From the NCBI GenBank assembly GCA_023460235.1, contig JAEWRE010000068.1, forward strand, positions 1-64,000: 64,000 bases of DNA, read 5' to 3'. Shown here piece by piece: positions 26,458 to 35,306 of the stretch. Below the pieces are notes generated by a model, which was given only the letters and a program-made list of their open reading frames with translations, did no database searches and was not told where the DNA came from. The position numbers and the translations under genes are program-made. Position 1 is the first letter of the stretch. The number at the start of each line of letters is the position of its first letter. This DNA is from Bacillota bacterium (GTDB lineage: Bacteria; Bacillota; Clostridia; TANB77; CAG-465).

Positions 26458-27771
26458 TTATATACATTCTGCAAATAGATCATATTCATTGCAATCAGCA
26501 ATTTTTACTGTTGTGTAATCTGAAACAATTATTTTGTTTACAGTTTCTTCATTTATTTCTACATATATTTTACCATCTACATCTGGTGCTTCAAACATTG
26601 ATCTACATACAAAATACTTTTCATCTTCTGAAATAGATTCAACTAAAACTTCATACTCTTTGCCAATCCTACTTTTATTTGATTCAAGAGATATATCTTT
26701 TTGAATATCAAAGATTTCTTTTAATCTAGCTTCTTTAATTTCTTCATCAATTTGATTTTCCATATAATATGCCTTTGTATCTTCTTCTTTAGAATATGTA
26801 AATGCACCTAATCTATCAAATTTTATAGTTTTAATAGCATCTTTTAATTCACTAAAGTCTTCATCTGTTTCTCCAGGAAAACCAGCAATAAGAGTAGTTC
26901 TTAATATAGCATCTAGAATATTTCCCTTTATTTTATTTATAACAGTAAAAATTTGTTCTTTAGTATCATGTCTATTCATTGCTTTTAAGATTTTATCACT
27001 AATGTGTTGTATAGGAATGTCAAAATATTTGCTAATCTTATTATTATTTTTTATTTCTAGTATTAACTCATCAGTAATTTCATAAATGTACATATATAAT
27101 ACTCTAACCCATTTTACTCCATTAATTTTAGATATTTTATTTAATAATTCTGCTAATTTATATTCTCCATAAATATCATATCCATATCTAGTAGTATCTT
27201 GAGAAATTATACATATTTCACTTATTCCTTGTTTTGCTAAGTTTTCAACTTCCTCTAATATATCTTCCATATTTCTGCTTTTGAATCTGCCTCTAATTAA
27301 AGGAATTGCACAATAGCTGCATTTGTTATCACAACCATCTGATATTCTTATATATGCAAGTGGAAAATTAGTTGAAATAACTCTGTCATTAAAATCTAAA
27401 CACTGATTAAAATCATTTTGATTAAAAAATTCTGATAAAATTTTGTCTATATTTTTATACTCATCTACACCAATACAAACATCAACTTCTGGCATACTTT
27501 CAAGTATATCTTTTTTATATCTCTTTGCAAGGCACCCTGTAACTATTAAACATTTACAAATTCCATTTTTTTTGTAATCTGCCATTTCTAAAATTGTGTC
27601 AATTGCTTCTTTTTTTGCTGATTCAATAAATCCACATGTATTTACAATAATTACATCCGCTTCTTCGGGATTGTTTACTATATTAAAACCTTTTTTCTTA
27701 AAAAGTCCAAGTAACATTTCGCTGTCCACCTGATTTTTACTACACCCAAGTGTTACTATTCCTACATTCAT
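26458..27771 (-). CDS. rimO: Ribosomal protein S12 methylthiotransferase RimO
   Basis: The start is ATG 27771, with AAAGGAGT upstream. The 437-residue protein has the UPF0004 domain with GCSKNQVDSE at residues 8-17, the radical-SAM cluster CDNKCSYCAIP near 145, and a C-terminal TRAM domain. The C-x3-C-x2-C cysteines bind the SAM [4Fe-4S] cluster, and the N-terminal cysteines bind the auxiliary cluster. It methylthiolates an Asp of ribosomal protein S12. It heads a rimO-rho operon. Confidence 0.95.
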   Translation of the reverse strand: MNVGIVTLGCSKNQVDSEMLLGLFKKKGFNIVNNPEEADVIIVNTCGFIESAKKEAIDTILEMADYKKNGICKCLIVTGCLAKRYKKDILESMPEVDVCIGVDEYKNIDKILSEFFNQNDFNQCLDFNDRVISTNFPLAYIRISDGCDNKCSYCAIPLIRGRFKSRNMEDILEEVENLAKQGISEICIISQDTTRYGYDIYGEYKLAELLNKISKINGVKWVRVLYMYIYEITDELILEIKNNNKISKYFDIPIQHISDKILKAMNRHDTKEQIFTVINKIKGNILDAILRTTLIAGFPGETDEDFSELKDAIKTIKFDRLGAFTYSKEEDTKAYYMENQIDEEIKEARLKEIFDIQKDISLESNKSRIGKEYEVLVESISEDEKYFVCRSMFEAPDVDGKIYVEINEETVNKIIVSDYTTVKIADCNEYDLFAECI

Positions 27772-27893
27772 AATGTACTCCTTTCGAACAGGAATAATTA
27801 TATCACATAATATAACAAAAATAAACATAAAAAATGAAAATTCCTGTTATTAGAGCTTTTTCGACAAATTATGATAAAATTGTGAAAAAAGTA

Positions 27894-27922
27894 TTGACAC
27901 TTTTTAAAATTTGGTTTATAAT
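27894..27922 (+). promoter_or_regulatory. Perfect sigma-A promoter of the 28000 gene
   Basis: TTGACA (27894-27899), 17 bases, TATAAT (27917-27922), leaving a leader of about 70 bases. Confidence 0.85.
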
Positions 27923-27999
27923 AATATTTATATATAATTTTTTATGTATACCAAGTTACCTACTTGATATAGAAAAATATAAACTCTGGAGGGCATACT

Positions 28000-28455
28000 A
28001 TGATTAAGACTGAATTAAGATTTTTAATTAGTAATGGCGGAGAATTATTAGGTTATACTGACCAGGATGAAAATTTTTACGTACTTGACCCAGCTAAGGA
28101 AGATACTTTTGTAAATGTACCTCAAAATGATTTCAAACGGATAGAATCCTGTAGCATCAAAGCAGCTACAATATCTATTTCGAAGTGTTTAAAACACTAT
28201 ACCATATCATTTAGCGGCAAGCTTTGCTCATCTAAGAGCTTTGCCGGTGAAAAAATAGAAGAGATTAGTAAAACTAATTTTTTAAAGGATTTCTCCAAGG
28301 AACAGATTATTGCAATATCTGAGAATTATTCAGAATGCACCGACATCAAAGACATCATTTCCGGCCTTTTATATTTAACTATCAGCAAACATTTTGCTGG
28401 AGTACTTGATGAGATTGATGAAATCTTTGGAAAAGAAGAAAAAAAGGCTTCCTGA
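28000..28455 (+). CDS. Unrecognised 151-residue protein
   Basis: It starts MIKTELRFLISNGGELLGYT after a CTGGAGGG ribosome site. The product is soluble. Its first half looks beta-rich (FYVLDPAKEDTFVNV); the second half is helical (TDIKDIISGLLYLTISKHF, LDEIDEIFG). I do not recognise the family. Base composition differs sharply from rimO and dpaB on either side (CGG, GGC and GCC codons are frequent). With its perfect promoter and GC-rich terminator it forms a complete one-gene insert between minus-strand genes. Confidence 0.78.
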   Translation: MIKTELRFLISNGGELLGYTDQDENFYVLDPAKEDTFVNVPQNDFKRIESCSIKAATISISKCLKHYTISFSGKLCSSKSFAGEKIEEISKTNFLKDFSKEQIIAISENYSECTDIKDIISGLLYLTISKHFAGVLDEIDEIFGKEEKKAS

Positions 28456-28461
28456 GCCAAA

Positions 28462-28488
28462 AGCAGTGTCCGAACTTTGGACACTGCT
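28462..28488. terminator. Strong GC-rich bidirectional terminator
   Basis: AGCAGTGTCC and GGACACTGCT pair around a 7-base loop, with T-rich sequence on both sides. Confidence 0.92.
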
Positions 28489-28492
28489 TCTT

Positions 28493-29077
28493 TTATGTTC
28501 TAGATATAACTGGTTGTATCTGTTTTCTTTCTAGTGCAAGTACTACACTATCAAGTACATACTCATAATCAAGTACAAGAGATTTTGGTTTATTTACGTA
28601 ATCATCTTGCTTAAATGGTACAAAATATATATTTTTACTATTCATTAAAATGCCAATGTTTTTCAAATTTAATCCAAGTCCATCATTAGTAGCAATTCCC
28701 AAAACGACAGGTTTGTCATTTCTCATATGACCTTTTACTGCCATTAAAACTGGTGTATCAGTAATTGCATTTGCAAGTTTTGCTGTAGTGTTACCTGTAC
28801 ATGGACATACAAGTATTATATCAAGTCTATTTTTTGGACCTAATGGCTCTGCCTTTACAATACTGTCTATAACTTCATTTCCTGTTTTTTCTTTTAACAT
28901 TTCAATAAATTCTTTTGCGTTATTAAATCTGGTATCAAATTCTTGTGAAGAATATGATACAATTGGTAATACGTCTGCCCCCTCATCTTGTAATGATTTT
29001 ATTACATTTGGAACTTTGTCAAAGTTACAAAAAGAGCCGGTTATACCTAATCCTACTTTTACATCTTTTAGTCTCAT
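28493..29077 (-). CDS. spoVFB: Dipicolinate synthase subunit B
   Basis: The 194-residue flavoprotein-like protein has VGLGITGSFCNF at residues 7-18, ILVCPCTGNTTAKLANAI near 88 and NIYFVPFKQDDYVNKP near 150, which match SpoVFB/DpaB. It pairs with DpaA to convert dihydrodipicolinate to dipicolinic acid in the mother cell, giving spores heat resistance. In Bacillus spoVFA lies directly upstream. Here the upstream region (to about 29200) has no dpaA, so the A subunit must be elsewhere. It is strong evidence that the host sporulates. Confidence 0.93.
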   Translation of the reverse strand: MRLKDVKVGLGITGSFCNFDKVPNVIKSLQDEGADVLPIVSYSSQEFDTRFNNAKEFIEMLKEKTGNEVIDSIVKAEPLGPKNRLDIILVCPCTGNTTAKLANAITDTPVLMAVKGHMRNDKPVVLGIATNDGLGLNLKNIGILMNSKNIYFVPFKQDDYVNKPKSLVLDYEYVLDSVVLALERKQIQPVISRT

Positions 29078-29170
29078 ATTAAAACACCCCCGACCTAATA
29101 CATATTATGCTAAGGTTGTACTAAGTGTTAAAGATATGATTGAAATTTAATACCAAAATTATCAAAGAAA

Positions 29171-29203
29171 AAATCACATATACAATTTATATATACGTGA
29201 TTT
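29171..29203 (-). terminator. Terminator after the 29213 gene
   Basis: AAATCAC and GTGATTT close a mostly A/T stem of about 12 pairs with a mismatch. Confidence 0.55.
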
Positions 29204-29212
29204 AAAATATAT

Positions 29213-29431
29213 TTATTTATTATTCTTTTTATTATCTAGTGCACTACCGATTAAAAGCCCAAATGAAACACCAAGTGCTATTCCAAGTCCAATATTATCA
29301 AAAGTTATACCAAAAACTACACCAAGTGCAGTTCCTATTGCCATAAATGTTGAAACATTACTTTGCTTTTTTTCTTCATCAGGAACTTTTGATTTATTGC
29401 TTTTATCATCATTTAAATTTTTATCTTCCAT
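29213..29431 (-). CDS. Small glycine-zipper membrane protein
   Basis: The 72-residue protein has a charged N-terminus of 25 residues and then a hydrophobic stretch rich in spaced glycines (GTALGVVFGITFDNIGLG, GLLIGSALD). This resembles glycine-zipper membrane proteins. The function is unknown. It lies 23 bases downstream of lexA on the same strand, so it may be part of the SOS-regulated transcript. Confidence 0.7.
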   Translation of the reverse strand: MEDKNLNDDKSNKSKVPDEEKKQSNVSTFMAIGTALGVVFGITFDNIGLGIALGVSFGLLIGSALDNKKNNK

Positions 29432-29454
29432 AAATACAATTCTCCATATATAAA

Positions 29455-30063
29455 TTAAAATCTTCTAAATAGTCCAACTACTTTACCAAGTATTTCAACA
29501 TTTCTTGCTATAATTGGTTCCATAGTATCATTTTCAGGTTGAAGTCTTATATAATCTTTTTCTTTATAGAAAGTCTTAACTGTTGCATCACCATCTATCA
29601 TTGCTACAACAATTTGACCATTTCTTGCAGTATTTTGTTTAGATACAATAATGAAATCTCCATTATTTATTCCAACATTTATCATGCTTTCACCTTGTAC
29701 TCTTAAGATGAAATTATCACTTTGTAATGAATCTCTATTAAAGAAACTCTCCCCAATTGAAAAATAATCTTCAATATTTTCTTGTGCAAGTATTGGTTCA
29801 CCAGCAGCAACTTTACCAACTATAGGTAATGCAATTGTTGATTCAGTACCAACGATACGAATTGCTCTCGTTTTAAGATCCTTTTTAGATATATATCCTT
29901 TTTCAGCTAATCTCCAAACATACTGATGTGCAGATGAAGTTGATTTAAAGCCAAGTGCAGCACAGATTTCTCTTACTGAAGGTGGATAACCTGTTTCTCT
30001 TATTTGCCCCTTTATATAATCTAAAACTCTTTCTTCTTGCAAATTTAAATTTCCCTCACTCAT
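29455..30063 (-). CDS. lexA: LexA repressor
   Basis: The 202-residue protein has the winged-helix N-terminus with TGYPPSVREICAALGF near residue 25. The self-cleavage site is in KVAAGEP near 88 (Ala-Gly), and the catalytic Ser and Lys are in VQGESMINV near 125 and DGDATVKTFYKE near 160. It represses SOS genes until RecA filaments promote cleavage. Two CAAAC-N4-GTTTR palindromes upstream (30078-30091 and 30122-30135) suggest autoregulation, and a related box precedes dinB. Confidence 0.96.
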   Translation of the reverse strand: MSEGNLNLQEERVLDYIKGQIRETGYPPSVREICAALGFKSTSSAHQYVWRLAEKGYISKKDLKTRAIRIVGTESTIALPIVGKVAAGEPILAQENIEDYFSIGESFFNRDSLQSDNFILRVQGESMINVGINNGDFIIVSKQNTARNGQIVVAMIDGDATVKTFYKEKDYIRLQPENDTMEPIIARNVEILGKVVGLFRRF

Positions 30064-30077
30064 ATATAAACTCCCTT

Positions 30078-30135
30078 CAAACCTTTGTTTGTAAAATTAT
30101 ATCATATACAAAAATTAATGTCAAACAAAAGTTTA
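30078..30135 (-). promoter_or_regulatory. Probable LexA operators of lexA
   Basis: CAAACCTTTGTTTG (30078-30091) is a perfect palindrome and CAAACAAAAGTTTA (30122-30135) is a related one. Both resemble degenerate Clostridia/Bacillus SOS boxes (GAAC-N4-GTTC) and lie upstream of the lexA start. Confidence 0.55.
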
Positions 30136-30195
30136 ATTTTTAGCAAAAAATGTATATGATGTTTACCTCTTCTGTTTTTATGTTAAGTTTATCAA

Positions 30196-30224
30196 TTGAC
30201 TTGGCAACAAAAATGTGGTATAAT
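30196..30224 (+). promoter_or_regulatory. Sigma-A promoter with extended -10
   Basis: TTGACT (30196-30201), 17 bases ending TGG, TATAAT (30219-30224). Confidence 0.85.
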
Positions 30225-30282
30225 TTACATAATGATTATATTTATTTATTAGTTAATACAAACTTTAAGGAGGAAAAATTTG

Positions 30283-30957
30283 ATGGCAGATTCTTCAATT
30301 GAGAAAATTATTGTAAAGCAAGCATTTAAGGAGCGACTCAATGAAGTAATAATGGAATATGAGGTAAAACTAATACTAAAGGAACTCAACAAAATAGCAG
30401 AAGAAATAGGGAAAGAAGAAAAAATAAAAATTGTTATGTTCGAATATGTAGCTGATAAACTTGTAGAAAAAATAATGCAAATCTATGGTGTATACGTTAA
30501 AGAATATATACAAAGGACTCCAAATATCACACTCAATGAATATCAATGGGTGGATCTACTCTTATTTGATATTGTCTCACCTTATAAACTTGAACATCAG
30601 GCCTTCTTTGATTACTCAAAAATACGGCATACGCTAGTTGCTTACTTTCAGCCGTACGCACTAATAACGCTTGAGAGGACATTTCCAACAGAATTTCCGG
30701 AATATGTTTTGAAAATAAAAGATAAAACGGATCAGCTGGAAAAAATGGCAGCATTATATGAAGTTTTAGATGAATTAATATCCCATTATGAGGTTCGTAA
30801 AAAGAAAAGCTATTTAAAAATACTATTCGAACAAGAACCGTATAAACTTAATTTAAAGCAAATTGAGACTCTCCTAAATATTATGTATTATATAGGGAGA
30901 ATAAGCCCAAAAGAAATTAGGGAAGTAATTCATGATTTTCTGCTAGGCTTTCAGTAA
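30283..30957 (+). CDS. Unrecognised 224-residue helical protein
   Basis: The ATG at 30283 has AAGGAGGA upstream; the TTG at 30280 is a worse choice. The protein is soluble and largely helical: residues 1-70 are strongly charged and could form a coiled coil (VKLILKELNKIAEEIGKEEKIK would be its core). Later parts have YQWVDLLLFDIVSPYKL and a C-terminal helix pair. I do not recognise the family. It uses CGG, CCG and ACG codons unlike its neighbours, and has its own extended -10 promoter and GC-rich terminator. Confidence 0.76.
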   Translation: MADSSIEKIIVKQAFKERLNEVIMEYEVKLILKELNKIAEEIGKEEKIKIVMFEYVADKLVEKIMQIYGVYVKEYIQRTPNITLNEYQWVDLLLFDIVSPYKLEHQAFFDYSKIRHTLVAYFQPYALITLERTFPTEFPEYVLKIKDKTDQLEKMAALYEVLDELISHYEVRKKKSYLKILFEQEPYKLNLKQIETLLNIMYYIGRISPKEIREVIHDFLLGFQ

Positions 30958-30976
30958 AAATTTATTTGTATAAAAT

Positions 30977-31001
30977 CTGGACCGTAAATTTTACGGTCCA
31001 G
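30977..31001. terminator. Strong bidirectional terminator
   Basis: CTGGACCGTAAA is followed by its inverted copy TTTACGGTCCAG; it separates the 30283 gene (+) from pfkA (-). Confidence 0.9.
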
Positions 31002-31007
31002 TTAATT

Positions 31008-32084
31008 TTATTTTCCAAAGAATACTCCCATATCAACTGCAGTTTTATATATGTCATTAACCTTTAAATCAAGTAATCTTGGAATTCTTTCTTTTGGAAA
31101 TTTAATTTTCTTTATTGAACTTTCTTCAGCTCCAACAATATAACCTGTTTCTCCATCAGCAAGTAAATTTAGTGCATAATTTCCAAGTCTTGCACCAAGT
31201 ATAATATCTGATGTACATGGTTCTCCACCTCTTTGAATATGACCAAGAACCATTGGTCTTGCTTCGTAACCAGTAGCCTTTTCAATTTCAGCTGCAAGTT
31301 TTTGAGCAATACCACCATATCTCTTTTGTTCAAAACTATCTTTTATAATTCTAGCTATAGTTTCAGATTTTCCACTTTCTTTTGCAGATTCTGCAACAGC
31401 TATAATAACATACCTTTTTTCTGATGTCATTATTTCTTTTACTTTTTCACAAATAGCTTTAAAACTATAATCCATTTCGGGTAACAATATTATATCTGCA
31501 CCTGAAGCAAATCCACTATATAAAGTTAGATATCCAGAAGTTCTACCCATCATTTCAACTACCATAATTCTCCTATGAGAATATGCTGTAGTCTTTAATT
31601 TACGTATTGCTTCAACAGAGTTTTCAACAGCAGTTTGAAATCCAATTGTTGGATTACTTGCACTCATATCATTATCAATAGTCTTAGGTATTCCTATGGT
31701 TGGCATTCCATGTTCTTCTATAACTCTTGCAGAGTCAAGTGTACCATCTCCACCAACTATGATCATTCCCTCTACTCCAATTTTTCTTAATGCTTCTATT
31801 GAATCAGGAACTCTATCTTCAAGTATTTCTTTATTTCCATCTACAGGATAAGCAAAAGGACATTCTTTGTTTGAAGAACCAAGTATAGTTCCCCCTTTTG
31901 TTTCTATATCTTCAACATATTTTTTATCTAATACAATATATCTTCTTTCAACAAAACCTATATATCCATCCATTATACCAACTACTACAATACCTCTGTT
32001 AATAGCTGATAAAACAACTGATTTTATAACACTATTTAGTCCTGCACAATCTCCCCCTGCAGTCATAATTGCAATTTTTTTCAT
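31008..32084 (-). CDS. pfkA: 6-phosphofructokinase
   Basis: The 358-residue protein has TAGGDCAGLN near residue 8, VGGDGTLDSA near 108, PKTIDND near 132 and MGRTSG near 178. The Gly in GGDGT fits ATP use, while the Lys in PKTIDND, where E. coli PfkA has Gly, is typical of the group-III/PPi-related branch. The combination occurs in ATP-dependent group-III enzymes, so ATP is the likelier donor. It catalyses the committed step of glycolysis. Confidence 0.93.
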   Translation of the reverse strand: MKKIAIMTAGGDCAGLNSVIKSVVLSAINRGIVVVGIMDGYIGFVERRYIVLDKKYVEDIETKGGTILGSSNKECPFAYPVDGNKEILEDRVPDSIEALRKIGVEGMIIVGGDGTLDSARVIEEHGMPTIGIPKTIDNDMSASNPTIGFQTAVENSVEAIRKLKTTAYSHRRIMVVEMMGRTSGYLTLYSGFASGADIILLPEMDYSFKAICEKVKEIMTSEKRYVIIAVAESAKESGKSETIARIIKDSFEQKRYGGIAQKLAAEIEKATGYEARPMVLGHIQRGGEPCTSDIILGARLGNYALNLLADGETGYIVGAEESSIKKIKFPKERIPRLLDLKVNDIYKTAVDMGVFFGK

Positions 32085-32286
32085 ATACTCTTTCCTCCAT
32101 TAAAATTATCTAATATTATATATATCATAAAAACAAAAATAACTCAATGATTTTTTATAATTAATATTATCTAATATTTACAAATACTCACTTAATAAAA
32201 ATTTAAATAATATATATTTTATAATTCAACATTTTTCTGCATTTTAAACATATATTTATATATATATGCTTTGAGGTGATATTACT

Positions 32287-33789
32287 TTGAGAAAAGCAAA
32301 ATTATTTTTTATAAATGCAGCCATTCTTACTGCAACAGCACTAATAATTAGAACTATTGCAATTTCGTTTAATGTATATATTTCTAATAAGATAGGTCCT
32401 GAAGGAATAGGAATCTTTCAATTAATATTATCTGTATACTTATTTGCAATAACCGTTGCAAGCTCAGGAATAAACATAGCAACTACAAGACTTGTAACAG
32501 AAGAGCTTTCAAAATCATCAATATCTGGTGCAAAGAAGGTTGTAAAGCAATGTATCTCCTACTCCCTACTATTTTCATTAATTGCAAGTTCTATATTACT
32601 TTTAACAGCTGATTTTATTGCTAATGATTGTATGGGTGGTAAAATCTCACCTAAACCTTTATACTTTATCGCTATTGGTCTACCATGCATTTCTATGTCT
32701 GCTGCAATTAATGGCTATTTTTCTGCCTTAAGAAAAGTATATAAAACAGCTTCTTCTCAAATTTTTGAACAAACCGTAAAAGTTATTGCAACTATGTATC
32801 TACTTTCACTATTTCTACCAAGTGGCATAGAATATGCATGTATTGCCCTTGTTATTGGAGATGTAATATCAGAAATTGCTTCTTTTTCATTTATATTTTT
32901 GTTATATAAATTAGAAAATAGAAGAACGAAGAATTTGGGCAAAAGTGAAAATTCATATAAAAAAGAAATATTCAAAATTGCTATTCCAATAGCACTTACA
33001 TCATATCTTAGATCTGGTTTATCAACTGTAAAACAGCTACTAATACCACTTAGACTTGAAAAGTCTGGTATGACTTCTAGTACATCTCTTGCACAGTACG
33101 GTATTATAACAGGAATGGTACTTCCAATAATAGTATTTCCTAGTGTACTTATAAACTCATTTAGTAATTTACTTATTCCAGAATTCTCATATTATTATGC
33201 AGAAAAAAACTATAAACAAATTAATAGAATTTCAACTAGAATATTTAAAACTACACTTATATTTTCAATATGTGTATTTGGCATATTTTTTACATTTTCA
33301 GATAGTTTGAGCTATCAGATATATAATTCATATGATACTTCAAAATATATAATGATTATAGCACCTCTTGTAATACTTATGTATATAGATACTATAGTAG
33401 ATAGCATGCTAAAAGGTCTAAATCAACAAGTTGCGGTTATGAAGTGCAATATTCTTGATTTATTTGTTAGTATATTTTTTATATACTTTTTACTCCCTAT
33501 ATTTGGTGTAAATGGATATATTATTGTTTTATATATAAGTGAAGTATTAAATACAACTATAAGCATCAATCAATTAATAAAAATTTCAAAATCAAAAATT
33601 AACTATATTTATTGGATTATTATTCCAATATCTGGTGCACTTCTTTGCAGATATATAATTAAATTACTAAATTTAAACATTAACACTTCAGTATTATCAT
33701 TAACATTTAGTATTGTAATATATATAGGAATATATATAGGTTATTTATTTTTTACCTCTGCAATGAGTAAAAAGGATTTAAAAATCTAA
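32287..33789 (+). CDS. spoVB: Stage V sporulation protein B (MOP-family flippase)
   Basis: The start is TTG 32287 after GAGGTGAT. The 500-residue protein has about 14 membrane segments and the SpoVB/MurJ-like pattern near the N-terminus (GIFQLILSVYLFAITVASSGI, then ATTRLVTEE). SpoVB is needed for spore cortex peptidoglycan synthesis and is thought to move lipid-linked precursors across the membrane. It is a single gene divergent from pfkA. The nearby spoVFB supports the sporulation assignment over a general polysaccharide exporter. Confidence 0.88.
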   Translation: MRKAKLFFINAAILTATALIIRTIAISFNVYISNKIGPEGIGIFQLILSVYLFAITVASSGINIATTRLVTEELSKSSISGAKKVVKQCISYSLLFSLIASSILLLTADFIANDCMGGKISPKPLYFIAIGLPCISMSAAINGYFSALRKVYKTASSQIFEQTVKVIATMYLLSLFLPSGIEYACIALVIGDVISEIASFSFIFLLYKLENRRTKNLGKSENSYKKEIFKIAIPIALTSYLRSGLSTVKQLLIPLRLEKSGMTSSTSLAQYGIITGMVLPIIVFPSVLINSFSNLLIPEFSYYYAEKNYKQINRISTRIFKTTLIFSICVFGIFFTFSDSLSYQIYNSYDTSKYIMIIAPLVILMYIDTIVDSMLKGLNQQVAVMKCNILDLFVSIFFIYFLLPIFGVNGYIIVLYISEVLNTTISINQLIKISKSKINYIYWIIIPISGALLCRYIIKLLNLNINTSVLSLTFSIVIYIGIYIGYLFFTSAMSKKDLKI

Positions 33790-33816
33790 ATTTTAAAACA
33801 AAATTATGTAAAGTAG

Positions 33817-33845
33817 TTTACTTTTCATTTTTGTTGTGTTAAAAT
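33817..33845 (+). promoter_or_regulatory. Promoter of the 33897 gene
   Basis: TTTACT (33817-33822), 17 bases, TAAAAT (33840-33845). Confidence 0.55.
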
Positions 33846-33896
33846 AAGTTTATGTGATTGTAACTGCAGACTAACTATATAATATAGGAGGTGCCT

Positions 33897-34079
33897 ATGA
33901 AAAGTAAAAATCCAAGCACAACAGCACAAAAATGTATTTTGTTTGATAAGCTTGAAAAGCTTAAAGAACAGCAAAAAATAGACCCAAATCCCATCAGAGC
34001 ACAACAGATTCAGAAGACTGAGGAACAACTTAGAAAGATTTCAGCTAAAGAAACTGAAAAATCATCTAGGAAATTCTAA
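33897..34079 (+). CDS. Small charged helical protein, unrecognised
   Basis: The ATG at 33897 has AGGAGGTG upstream. The 60-residue product is Lys/Gln/Glu rich, with no hydrophobic segment, and reads as one long helix (LFDKLEKLKEQQK, QIQKTEEQLRKI) flanked by flexible ends. A nucleic-acid or protein-binding role is possible but nothing identifies it. It is a one-gene unit with its own promoter and a perfect 19-base-arm terminator. Confidence 0.7.
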   Translation: MKSKNPSTTAQKCILFDKLEKLKEQQKIDPNPIRAQQIQKTEEQLRKISAKETEKSSRKF

Positions 34080-34096
34080 TACTTAAAAAACAAAAA

Positions 34097-34138
34097 CACA
34101 TAATAAGGTGAACTAAATATAGTTCACCTTATTATGTG
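34097..34138. terminator. Long perfect bidirectional terminator
   Basis: CACATAATAAGGTGAACTA and its inverted copy flank a 4-base loop between the 33897 gene (+) and the ABC permease (-). Confidence 0.92.
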
Positions 34139-34142
34139 TAAT

Positions 34143-35306
34143 TTATGTATTATTTTTTCTCTGTTTAGTTATAATTAATCCAATAAGTAAAATTGCAATC
34201 GTAAATCCTATCATGATTAAACTATTATATATTAATGAACTTATATTTTCAGAAGTTAAACTAGTAATTGTAGATATAAGATCTGTAGACTTTATATACC
34301 AAAATGTTGGAGTAAAACTTCCTACAAATTTGACACTATCACCAAGTAATTCTTGAGGTACAAATGCACCACTTAAGAAACTAAATGAAAGTGCAAGAGT
34401 ATTTACTATACCACTTAATGCAGAAGCACCTTTTGTTACATTTCCTACTAAGTATGCAAGTGAAACACAAAATATTGAATATATAAACAAATTTATTAAG
34501 TATAAAAGTCCATTTATATTAAAGAACTCATTACTGTAAAGTATTGCAGACATTAAACCTAATAAAGTGAATATTACAATGTCACAAAGTATTAAAGCTA
34601 TTATAACCTGAAAGTTTATTTTTATTTTTGGTATTGGCGAACAAATCGTCCTATTTCTTACTTCCTCTTTATTAAACTTCATTATAAAAGATGAAATTGA
34701 ATATAAAATTATAGCAGTTATAATATATGCAGCTGTAGTAAAGTAATAATATACTGTTGGTTTATGATTTTCATTAGAATTATTGCTAATTATATCTACA
34801 TTTACATTACTAGTTTTGGTACTCTCTGCTATATCATTAAAACTTATTTTATCAATATCAATAAATTTGCTATATAATGATACACTATTTAAGAAACTAT
34901 TCAATTTCATTTCTACATATTTACTTGAGTTTGAGTCTGGTACAGATGTTTGACCAATCTTGACATCCTTCCCTTTTAGAAAATTATCACTAAATCCTTT
35001 AGGTATAATAACTACATATTCTACTTCTCTAAAGAAAAGTGCATCTTGAATAGCTTCTGTATTATTATCTACATCTATTACTTCATTTCCATCTTTTAAG
35101 ACATTAAATATTGCTTTTGTTAATTCGGTATCTTTATCATTATTTATAAATGCTACTTTCACTTGACTCATTTCAAATCCAGTAACATCATTTTCAGAAT
35201 AACTAAAAGTCATTACAATAGCTATTAAAACGAATATTCCAAGATAAATCATAGCACCAGCAGAATTTCTTTTTATTATTTTTAGAAATGTTTTATATAC
35301 TTGCAT
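34143..35306 (-). CDS. ABC-2 type exporter permease, second subunit
   Basis: The 387-residue protein has an N-terminal membrane helix at about 18-34, an extracellular region to about 180, and five further helices, as in ABC2_membrane_3/YhgE-type permeases. SGAFVPQELLGD near 320 is a typical loop. Its start overlaps the end of the upstream permease by 14 bases. With that permease and the ATPase at 36458 it forms a three-gene exporter operon divergent from a two-component system that probably controls it. The substrate is unknown; antimicrobial peptides or lipids are usual. Confidence 0.88.
   Translation of the reverse strand: MQVYKTFLKIIKRNSAGAMIYLGIFVLIAIVMTFSYSENDVTGFEMSQVKVAFINNDKDTELTKAIFNVLKDGNEVIDVDNNTEAIQDALFFREVEYVVIIPKGFSDNFLKGKDVKIGQTSVPDSNSSKYVEMKLNSFLNSVSLYSKFIDIDKISFNDIAESTKTSNVNVDIISNNSNENHKPTVYYYFTTAAYIITAIILYSISSFIMKFNKEEVRNRTICSPIPKIKINFQVIIALILCDIVIFTLLGLMSAILYSNEFFNINGLLYLINLFIYSIFCVSLAYLVGNVTKGASALSGIVNTLALSFSFLSGAFVPQELLGDSVKFVGSFTPTFWYIKSTDLISTITSLTSENISSLIYNSLIMIGFTIAILLIGLIITKQRKNNT

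Noticed and set aside
27772..27893. CRISPR or other repeat array in AT-rich gaps
   Set aside because: No spaced direct repeats of the expected length occur anywhere in the window; the repeats that I found are short palindromes, hairpins, one tandem pentamer and a pair of direct repeats.
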